From Flavobacteriaceae bacterium UBA5079 (GTDB lineage: Bacteria > Bacteroidota > Bacteroidia > Flavobacteriales > Flavobacteriaceae), in assembly GCA_002414705.1 (NCBI GenBank), contig DIAL01000154.1, positions 1 to 7,094 of the forward strand: a stretch of DNA of 7,094 nt, read 5' to 3'. The number at the start of each line of letters is the position of its first letter. Within the stretch, counting starts at the first letter, position 1. Positions 1 to 5,381 of this stretch are shown piece by piece. The translations under genes and the position numbers were made by a program. Under the pieces are notes generated by a model. The model saw nothing but the letters and a program-made list of their open reading frames with translations. It was not told the DNA's origin and did not search any database.

Positions 1-713
1 TTTAAAAACACATCATTCATGTTTTCTGCTTTAAACTTTTCTTTCAGTTTCTTTGGCGTATCTAAAGCTTCAATTTTACCGCTAACCATAATGGAAACTC
101 TGTCGCAATATTCAGCTTCATCCATATAATGTGTGGTTACAAAAACAGTTGTGCCATGGTTGGAAGCTTTATAAATCATTTCCCAAAATTGTCTTCTGGT
201 AATTGGATCCACGCCTCCTGTTGGCTCATCTAAAAAAACAATTTTTGGGTCGTGAAGCAAAGCCACAGAAAAGGATAATTTTTGTTTCCATCCTAATGGT
301 AAAGCTCCTACTAATTTGTTGGCTACCTTTCCCAGTCCTAATTCTTCAATCAATGCTTCTGATTTTTCTTTAATGCGTTTTCTAGACAACCCATAAATAC
401 CACCAAAAAAATTAATATTTTCTTTAACGGTTAAATCGTCATACAACGCAAATTTCTGACTCATATAACCAATATTTCTCTTAATAGTTTCGGCTTCTGT
501 AAACACATCAAATCCTGCAACATGAGCTGAACCAGAAGTAGGATTAGAAATACCAATGAGCATTTTCATGGCGGTTGTTTTTCCTGCGCCATTAGCACCA
601 AGAAAACCAAATATTTCACCTTTTTTTACATGAAATGAAATAGCATTTACCGCTTTGAAATCGCCAAACATTTTGGTTAAATCCTTTACTTGTATAACGT
701 AATTATCGCTCAT
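1..713 (-). CDS. ABC transporter ATP-binding protein, second NBD of a split YbhF-type exporter (3' end cut by window)
   Basis: This is a cytoplasmic ATPase subunit of an ABC exporter. 237 residues are visible from ATG 713 (MSDNYVIQVKDLTKMFG); the C-terminus lies beyond position 1, probably by only a few residues since a single NBD is about 240-250 aa. Walker A is GANGAGKT (39-46), the Q-loop is YMSQKF (Q86), Walker B is IVFLDEP (158-164), the D-loop is GGVDP, and the H-loop His is intact in TTHYMDEAEYCDR (H195). The ABC signature is degenerate, LPLGWKQ (138-144) in place of LSGGQ, as I recall for the second half of E. coli YbhF (LPLGFKQ). It starts 33 bp after the other ATPase gene, so it is the last visible gene of the operon. 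I infer that it pairs with that ATPase and that the permease genes follow beyond the window. The transported substrate cannot be deduced. Confidence 0.93.
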   Translation of the reverse strand, partial: MSDNYVIQVKDLTKMFGDFKAVNAISFHVKKGEIFGFLGANGAGKTTAMKMLIGISNPTSGSAHVAGFDVFTEAETIKRNIGYMSQKFALYDDLTVKENINFFGGIYGLSRKRIKEKSEALIEELGLGKVANKLVGALPLGWKQKLSFSVALLHDPKIVFLDEPTGGVDPITRRQFWEMIYKASNHGTTVFVTTHYMDEAEYCDRVSIMVSGKIEALDTPKKLKEKFKAENMNDVFL

Positions 714-746
714 ATTATAATATTGTCTCTATTTGTAAACACGCTA

Positions 747-1649
747 TTATTTAGCCAATTCCATAAAACTATCTTCTATAGTTACTTCTGTTTTTTCAAC
801 ACTAATATTTTGTAAATCCTGTTTTTCCAAGTATTGTTTTAGTTCTTCCAGATTACAATTTTCTTTTTTGTCCGTATAGTGTACAAATTCTCCAAAAGGG
901 TACACGCTATGCTGATTTGGATACGTTTTTAAGCTGTTAATTAATTGATACATATTATCTGCTTTAACGTTATAAATAGTTTTAGGATACTGTTTTACAA
1001 TAGATTCTGGTGTGTTAATTTGCAAGATTTTACCATCCTGAATCAATGCAATCCTATCGCACAAAGCAGCCTCGTCCATATATGGAGTGGATACTAAAAT
1101 GGTAATATTTTTTTGTTGCAAACGTTTTAACATATCCCAGAATTCTTTTCTAGAAACTGGATCCACACCTGTTGTTGGCTCATCTAAAAACAACACTTTA
1201 GGTTTATGTATCAACGCACAACACAAAGCCAGTTTTTGTTTCATACCACCAGATAATTTTCCGGCACGTCTATTTTTGAAGGGTTCAAGTTGTACATAAA
1301 TATCTTCAATTAATGCGTAGTTTTCTTTTATGGTAGTGCCAAAAATAGTCGCGAAGAATTTCAAGTTTTCTTCTACAGTTAAATCTTGATATAATGAAAA
1401 TTTTCCAGGCATATAACCAACGTGATTCCGAATAGATTTATAATCCTCCAAAACATCAAAACCAGCAACAGTTGCATCACCTTCATTGGCAATTAATAAG
1501 GTTGTTAATATTCTGAAAAGTGTTGTTTTTCCAGCGCCATCAGGACCTATAATTCCAAATATCTCGTTCGGTTTTACTTCAAATGAAATATGCTGCAATG
1601 CACTTACATCTTGATATGATTTTGATATGTTACGTACCGAAATACTCAT
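747..1649 (-). CDS. ABC transporter ATP-binding protein, first NBD of a split YbhF-type exporter
   Basis: This is a complete 300-aa ABC ATPase. I chose ATG 1649 (MSISVRNISKSYQDV) because homology begins there. An ATG at 1775 would add 42 unrelated residues that lie out of frame inside the upstream lipoprotein gene. Motifs are Walker A GPDGAGKT (35-42), signature LSGGMKQ (132-138), Walker B VLFLDEP (152-158) and D-loop TGVDP. Two switch residues are missing: the Q-loop reads YMPGKF (Gly82 where Gln is usual) and the H-loop reads STPYMDEA (Pro189 where His is usual). The tail of about 80 residues past the NBD core resembles the C-terminal extension of this family. The start lies 2 bp after the preceding stop, suggesting translational coupling. 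The closest familiar relative is the N-terminal half of E. coli YbhF (GPDGAGKT, LSGGMKQKL, STSYLDEA). Family assignment is firm; substrate is unknown. Confidence 0.94.
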   Translation of the reverse strand: MSISVRNISKSYQDVSALQHISFEVKPNEIFGIIGPDGAGKTTLFRILTTLLIANEGDATVAGFDVLEDYKSIRNHVGYMPGKFSLYQDLTVEENLKFFATIFGTTIKENYALIEDIYVQLEPFKNRRAGKLSGGMKQKLALCCALIHKPKVLFLDEPTTGVDPVSRKEFWDMLKRLQQKNITILVSTPYMDEAALCDRIALIQDGKILQINTPESIVKQYPKTIYNVKADNMYQLINSLKTYPNQHSVYPFGEFVHYTDKKENCNLEELKQYLEKQDLQNISVEKTEVTIEDSFMELAK

Positions 1650-1651
1650 TT

Positions 1652-2143
1652 TTATTGAAAATAAAGTTCGTATGCAAAAATATGTTCCGAAATATTTTGT
1701 TTGATTTTTGAAGCCGTTTCTAACGTAGTTACTTCGGTAAGCACATCTAATTTGTCCAATAATGGTAATAACCATACATGCAAATTATCATGAGAGGCAC
1801 CTTTCATAGTACATTCTTTAATAATATAATTTTTAGCTGTTGTGAGTTCTGAAGCCAATTTATGATAATCGTCTATAGTAACTGTTGGTTGCGACTTTAA
1901 AACATCTTTCATTTTTTGCACACCTTTGTTAGTCTCCATATTAGCTATCCACTTTTTACCAGCATCCAATTCAATATCATTCTTCCAATTACTTTCTAAA
2001 TCGGTAGTTGTTTCATGTGAGTTTTTTTCTGTAGAATCCTGTTCTGTTGTCTCTTGCTCTTTTACTGGTTCTTCTTTATTACTATGGTTACAACTAGAAA
2101 GTAAACTTGTCATTATTGCGATTGTTAAAAACGTTTTTTTCAT
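1652..2143 (-). CDS. small lipoprotein of unknown function with a CxMxGx2Hx2LH motif, in the efflux operon
   Basis: This is a 163-aa protein that I do not recognise as a named family. A short hydrophobic signal ends in the lipobox LLSSC (Cys18), so the mature protein should be lipid-anchored on the periplasmic side of an envelope membrane. Residues about 20-50 form a Glu/Thr/Ser-rich acidic linker, followed by a probably helical domain (about 51-163) with Trp53, Trp65 and Trp124. Within it lies C111-T-M113-K-G-x2-H118-x2-L-H122-V-W, whose Cys, Met and two His could bind a metal or haem; that is inference from residue type only. The gene sits between the adaptor (27 bp upstream) and the first ATPase (2 bp downstream), so it is very likely co-expressed with the exporter and may be a periplasmic accessory. 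It could also be a stress-linked lipoprotein unrelated to transport. Confidence 0.85.
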   Translation of the reverse strand: MKKTFLTIAIMTSLLSSCNHSNKEEPVKEQETTEQDSTEKNSHETTTDLESNWKNDIELDAGKKWIANMETNKGVQKMKDVLKSQPTVTIDDYHKLASELTTAKNYIIKECTMKGASHDNLHVWLLPLLDKLDVLTEVTTLETASKIKQNISEHIFAYELYFQ

Positions 2144-2170
2144 AATATGTTAGTTTAAATTTATTTAAGA

Positions 2171-3100
2171 TTAGTTGCTTTTTTCTACATTTTTAGTGGA
2201 AAGAGTTGGAGTTTGAATCCACATTTCGGCTGGCATGCCAATTTTAAGACTGCCATCGTTTTTGACTTGAACTTTAACCGCATAAACCAATGCCACACGT
2301 TCTTCTTTTGTTTGAATAATTTTAGGTGTAAACTCGGCTTCAGAGGCTATCCAAGTCACAGTTCCTTCATAATCCTTCATACTGTCTTGATTATCAATTT
2401 TAACAGTTACTATCTCACCAATTTTTACATTTGCTAGTTGTGTTTCGCTAATAAAAACGCGTAACTCCATGTTTTTTAAATCTGCTATTTTATAAAGTGG
2501 TTTGCCAAACGTTGTTATTTCACTAGGTTCGGCATATGTTGTTAATACCGTTCCATCTATAGGATTAATTATCTGGCATTTATCAATTTGATTTGCAATT
2601 TGTTTTAACTGAACATCTATTGATTTTAACTCATTTACAACTGGCGCATTTTGGATTTCTACACTACGTATTTGCTGATTAATGACATCTATTTCTCCCT
2701 GTACGTCGTCCAATTGCTTTTGTGTTCCTGCATTATCGCGAATTAAATTTTCTGTTCTAATTTTATTAATGTTAGCAGTTTTTAGCTTCGCATTTAATAC
2801 AGCAATTTGAGATAATACGCCTCTTGATTTACTGCTAATAACAGCTTTAGAAACCAACAGTTGCTCACGCTTTAAATCCAAAGGGATTGTATCTATATAT
2901 CCAATAAATACATCCTTTTTTAGCACGTTACCTTCGTGCACATTAAATGCCACGAGTTTTCCATTATTTTCTGCAGAAACGGTAATTTCTGTTGCTTCAA
3001 AATTGCCATAACCGTCTGCCTTTCCATTTGAATTTGAACAAGAATTCAAAATTAAGAGTCCTAAAGTAATTCCTAAATAATATAAATATGGTCGTTTCAT
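2171..3100 (-). CDS. HlyD/YbhG-type periplasmic adaptor (membrane fusion) lipoprotein
   Basis: This is a complete 309-aa membrane fusion protein linking an inner-membrane ABC exporter to an outer-membrane channel. The N-terminus carries a hydrophobic signal with lipobox ILNSC (Cys21), so it is probably lipid-anchored rather than held by a transmembrane helix. Residues about 33-70 form the first lipoyl half (GNFEATEITV...NVHEGNVLKK). Residues about 75-175 are a heptad-rich coiled-coil hairpin rich in Gln, Lys and Ile. Residues 176-207 form the second lipoyl half (INPIDGTVLTTYAEPSE), and 208-295 the beta-barrel, including SEAEFTPKIIQTKEERVALVY and a GMPAEMWI end typical of YbhG/YhiI-like adaptors. 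Its ATG lies 2 bp after the TolC-family stop, so translation is probably coupled. The neighbouring ATPases make an ABC partner much more likely than an RND pump. Confidence 0.93.
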   Translation of the reverse strand: MKRPYLYYLGITLGLLILNSCSNSNGKADGYGNFEATEITVSAENNGKLVAFNVHEGNVLKKDVFIGYIDTIPLDLKREQLLVSKAVISSKSRGVLSQIAVLNAKLKTANINKIRTENLIRDNAGTQKQLDDVQGEIDVINQQIRSVEIQNAPVVNELKSIDVQLKQIANQIDKCQIINPIDGTVLTTYAEPSEITTFGKPLYKIADLKNMELRVFISETQLANVKIGEIVTVKIDNQDSMKDYEGTVTWIASEAEFTPKIIQTKEERVALVYAVKVQVKNDGSLKIGMPAEMWIQTPTLSTKNVEKSN

Positions 3101-3102
3101 TT

Positions 3103-4353
3103 TTAATGTCCTTGTGTTATGTTATAATTTGCTTTTGCCAATTCCAGTTGAATGGAATGTGTGGCAAACGTATTTTCAGCCTCAAATAAATTGGTTAATT
3201 CTACAATGTAATTAGACGCTGTAATAACGCCATTTCGTAATTGCGATTCACTGGTTTGTAAAACCTCATTTCGAAGTTTAATAATTTGTGAATCTAGGGT
3301 AAGTGTTTCCGAAATTTTGGCTATTTCGGATTCGTATTTATTAAGTTCTATGTTGGTGTTTAATTCAAAAATTTCGGTTTCATTTTTAACAATATCTTTA
3401 TTAATTAGCAAAGATTCGCGTTTCTTTTTATTCGCATGCCAATCAAAAACGTTCCAATTCAGTTTAACACCTACTGTATAAAAGGGTTGAAATGAATTAT
3501 CCAACATATTCAAGCCTGGATTTCCAACACCACCAGAAGCAAATCCGAATAATTTTGGCATATTGTCTTTCTGAATCAGTTGCTGTTGACTTTCAATTTC
3601 ATCCATTTTAAGCTGAAACAATTCCAGTTCTGGACGCTGTAAAGTAGGAGAGAGGCGCGTTGCAATTTCAGGTTTTTGAAATGTTGTAGACTCATTTAAA
3701 GACACGCCAATTAAAGTGGATAACGTATCCAATAACAGCTTTTTATTATTCGTTACTTCTGTTTTTTGTTGCTTTATTTTTAATAGTTCAGCTAAAATAA
3801 CTTTATCCGAATTTGGTAATATAGTCCCGTATTGAATACCAGATTTTACTTCCTGTAATTGAGTTTCTAATTGCTTCCTTTTGGCTTCTAGTAATTTTAT
3901 TGATTCATCATGTAATAAAATAGAAAAGTATAGTTGATTAATACGCTGTTTTAACTGATATAAACTAACTTCCAATTGCTGTTGCTGTGTTTTTAGTTGC
4001 GCCAATTTAACGTTAGATGTCGCGTTTATGGAGCCAGCGTTATAAATTAACTGATTTATTGAAAGTGTAGCACGATATTGGTCGTTATTAGGAGGTTCTA
4101 CTCCTGTATCTGGAAGTGGTATTTGGGTGACATCAGATAAATAAACAGCTTGTGCATCAAAATCTAATTGTGGTAATTTTTTAGTATCAATTGCGTCTAA
4201 TTCAAGAGTATTCTGATTATTTAAAATGGCTTTTTGTTTGGCTAATGGGTAATTCTCCTTTACCAATTGATAGCAAGACTCTAATGTTATTTGCTGCGAC
4301 CAACTTTGGATTGAATAAAGTAGAATTACCAATATGATTATGCGTGTTTTCAT
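3103..4353 (-). CDS. TolC-family outer-membrane efflux protein
   Basis: This is a complete 416-aa outer-membrane channel protein. I chose ATG 4353 because it gives a clean Sec signal peptide (MKTRIIILVILLYSIQSWSQ, cleavage near residue 19-20). An ATG 90 bp upstream would put a charged stretch before it and overlap the regulator gene. Two OEP repeats are visible: about 24-225, with the strand segment ATLSINQLIYNAG (95-107) and long Gln/Lys/Leu-rich helices, and about 228-416, with VGVKLNWNVFDWHANKKKRE (294-313) and the closing segment QLRNGVITASNYIVELTNLF (371-390). Length is normal for Bacteroidota TolC-like proteins. As a trimer it would provide the exit duct for the adaptor encoded 2 bp downstream. 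Its start is 4 bp after the TetR stop, which places it in the regulated operon. Confidence 0.93.
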   Translation of the reverse strand: MKTRIIILVILLYSIQSWSQQITLESCYQLVKENYPLAKQKAILNNQNTLELDAIDTKKLPQLDFDAQAVYLSDVTQIPLPDTGVEPPNNDQYRATLSINQLIYNAGSINATSNVKLAQLKTQQQQLEVSLYQLKQRINQLYFSILLHDESIKLLEAKRKQLETQLQEVKSGIQYGTILPNSDKVILAELLKIKQQKTEVTNNKKLLLDTLSTLIGVSLNESTTFQKPEIATRLSPTLQRPELELFQLKMDEIESQQQLIQKDNMPKLFGFASGGVGNPGLNMLDNSFQPFYTVGVKLNWNVFDWHANKKKRESLLINKDIVKNETEIFELNTNIELNKYESEIAKISETLTLDSQIIKLRNEVLQTSESQLRNGVITASNYIVELTNLFEAENTFATHSIQLELAKANYNITQGH

Positions 4354-4357
4354 ATGA

Positions 4358-4969
4358 TTAATTTTTAATGGCTTGGATAATAAAATCTGAAACTTCCGTT
4401 TTTCGTTGTTCCATAAGTTCCTCAAACCCTTTGTCATTTTCATTTATGAATGCTTTTACAAGCGGTTTAGCAACAAACGGAAAAATATTGAGCGCTAAAA
4501 TATTGATGAATAATTGTTCACCTTTTATCGGTTTTAAGATACCTTGATTGACTTCCAACAACACACGCTTTTTAAACTTATCTATATTTAAAAGCAACGA
4601 GTTTTCTTGAATTTTTAAAATAAAATCTGGATTTCTATTTAGTTCTTGAATAATGAAATTAGGCAAGTAAGGATGTTTTATTACAAATGAAATATAATTG
4701 GATGTGAAATTTTTTACCTTATCTTCAATAGAGGAATCATTATTTAAAATCAGATTTAATTGTGGTGCCAACGTGGAAAATGCTTGTTTAAAAACAGCCT
4801 CAAATAACAACTGTTTGTTTCTGTAATAGTAATGTAGCATCGCTTTGTTTATACCTGCTAAATCTGCTATTTCCTGCATTCTGGCACCATCCATTCCTTT
4901 ATATTGAAATATGTTTTTTGCTGCATTTAAAATCTGAAGTTCTGTATTTTCATCTCTCTTTTTTGCCAT
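4358..4969 (-). CDS. TetR/AcrR-family transcriptional regulator of the efflux operon
   Basis: This is a 203-aa one-component repressor from ATG 4969 (MAKKRDENTELQILNAAKNIF). A TTG two codons upstream (4975) is possible but less likely. The TetR_N DNA-binding domain spans about 10-57, with the helix-turn-helix at 30-50 (MQEIADLAGINKAMLHYYYR) followed by the usual NKQLLFEAVF. The C-terminal region of about 140 residues is helical and divergent, as expected for a ligand-binding and dimerisation domain. The gene is first in the operon, 4 bp before the TolC-family gene, and a TTAACC-N4-GGTTAA palindrome lies 15 bp upstream of its start. Autorepression of the whole efflux operon is therefore the simplest model. 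The arrangement parallels E. coli CecR (YbiH), the TetR regulator encoded with ybhGFSR. The inducing ligand is unknown. Confidence 0.93.
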   Translation of the reverse strand: MAKKRDENTELQILNAAKNIFQYKGMDGARMQEIADLAGINKAMLHYYYRNKQLLFEAVFKQAFSTLAPQLNLILNNDSSIEDKVKNFTSNYISFVIKHPYLPNFIIQELNRNPDFILKIQENSLLLNIDKFKKRVLLEVNQGILKPIKGEQLFINILALNIFPFVAKPLVKAFINENDKGFEELMEQRKTEVSDFIIQAIKN

Positions 4970-4984
4970 TATCAACTATTTAGT

Positions 4985-5000
4985 TTAACCGTTTGGTTAA
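4985..5000. promoter_or_regulatory. candidate TetR operator, TTAACC-N4-GGTTAA
   Basis: A perfect 6-bp inverted repeat with a 4-bp spacer (minus-strand reading TTAACC-AAAC-GGTTAA) begins one base after the -7-like element TACTTTTG. It would therefore cover the transcription start and lies 15 bp upstream of the regulator ATG. Size, symmetry and position fit a TetR-dimer operator that blocks its own promoter. Binding is inferred, not shown. Confidence 0.62.
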
Positions 5001-5029
5001 CAAAAGTACAAAAAACAATTCATTATGAA
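5001..5029 (-). promoter_or_regulatory. candidate Bacteroidota promoter of the TetR-efflux operon
   Basis: On the minus strand TACTTTTG (5008-5001) matches the Bacteroidota -7 consensus TAnnTTTG exactly. Upstream, TTC (5029-5027) stands 18 bp away where TTG is expected, so the -33 element is imperfect. Predicted initiation falls within or next to the TTAACC-N4-GGTTAA palindrome, leaving a leader of roughly 25 nt with no clear Shine-Dalgarno sequence. The element overlaps the hairpin that ends the upstream small gene. Confidence 0.55.
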
Positions 5030-5041
5030 AATGAATTGTTT
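5013..5041 (-). terminator. probable terminator hairpin after the small membrane-protein gene
   Basis: AAACAATTCATT (5013-5024) and AATGAATTGTTT (5030-5041) form a perfect 12-bp inverted repeat with a 5-nt loop. It begins 5 bp after the stop of the small gene at 5047. Read on the minus strand it leads into a run of six T (5015-5010), three of them inside the stem. The stem is AT-rich, which makes termination weaker. The palindrome could instead, or additionally, be a protein-binding site because it covers the -33 region of the next promoter. Confidence 0.55.
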
Positions 5042-5046
5042 AAAAT

Positions 5047-5214
5047 TTATAAATTAGATGTTGTATCGTCTGTTTCTTGGGTTTCATTATTTTTCTTTCC
5101 ACCCATCATAAAATTAATTAAGATGCCAACCAAAGTCACACAAACAAGTGCAAAAATGGCTATCATTATAACACCATTATTCCAATTATACAGTGGAAGG
5201 GCTTGAGTAATCAT
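5047..5214 (-). CDS. 55-aa single-span membrane protein, unknown function
   Basis: This short frame runs from ATG 5214 to TAA 5047 and encodes 55 residues beginning MITQALPLYNWNNG. Residues about 14-37 (GVIMIAIFALVCVTLV and onward to NFMM) form one strongly hydrophobic helix. It is followed by GGKKNN and an acidic tail (ETQETDDTTSNL). The Lys pair next to the helix suggests a cytoplasmic C-terminus and periplasmic N-terminus by the positive-inside rule. Support for it being real comes from coherent membrane-protein composition, a TAnnTTTG promoter-like site 28 bp upstream of the ATG, and a hairpin just after the stop. I do not recognise the function. It is on the same strand as the efflux operon but appears to have its own promoter and terminator. 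Confidence 0.72.
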   Translation of the reverse strand: MITQALPLYNWNNGVIMIAIFALVCVTLVGILINFMMGGKKNNETQETDDTTSNL

Positions 5215-5381
5215 ATGTTTATATTTTGGTTATCAATAACACAAATATATAGGTAAGCGATGAATCAAAATATGACATTTATCACAATTTAGAAAATAGA
5301 TTGAGCCAAATAGAAATACGCCACTGATTATATAATTCAAGAGGGAATAATAAATAGCAAATTGCTACATACATAAAAATT
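5215..5381. other. intergenic spacer between the alcohol dehydrogenase and the small membrane-protein gene
   Basis: This 167-bp AT-rich spacer contains no convincing open frame on either strand. Apart from the promoter-like site at 5242-5268, it holds a short palindrome TAGCAA-A-TTGCTA at 5355-5367, 15 bp after the dehydrogenase stop. That palindrome is too small to call a terminator with confidence. Confidence 0.6.
5242..5268 (-). promoter_or_regulatory. candidate Bacteroidota promoter of the small membrane-protein gene
   Basis: On the minus strand TATATTTG (5249-5242) fits the TAnnTTTG -7 consensus, and TTG (5268-5266), within TTTTG, lies 16 bp upstream as a -33 element. The spacer is one base shorter than the usual 17-23. 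The ATG at 5214 would follow about 20 nt after initiation. Confidence 0.5.

Noticed and set aside
138..312. Degenerate signature LPLGWKQ read as a sign that the second ATPase is a decaying gene
   Set aside because: All other motifs are intact, the frame is open, and the same LPLG[FW]KQ form is known to me from the second domain of E. coli YbhF, so it is a family trait.
1650..1775. An upstream ATG that would extend the first ATPase by 42 residues
   Set aside because: The added residues have no ABC-family character and lie out of frame inside the lipoprotein gene; the NBD begins at MSISVRNISKSY.
4354..4443. An upstream ATG that would extend the TolC-family protein by 30 residues
   Set aside because: It would bury the signal peptide behind a charged stretch and overlap the 3' end of the regulator gene; ATG 4353 gives a normal secretion signal.
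4970..4975. TTG start two codons upstream of the TetR ATG
   Set aside because: ATG 4969 is the more usual start and gives a typical short MAKKR lead-in; the TTG adds only two residues and has no better ribosome-binding site.
5355..5367. TAGCAA-A-TTGCTA palindrome after the alcohol dehydrogenase as a terminator
   Set aside because: Only a four-base-pair stem remains once a usable loop is allowed, and no T-run follows on the minus strand.
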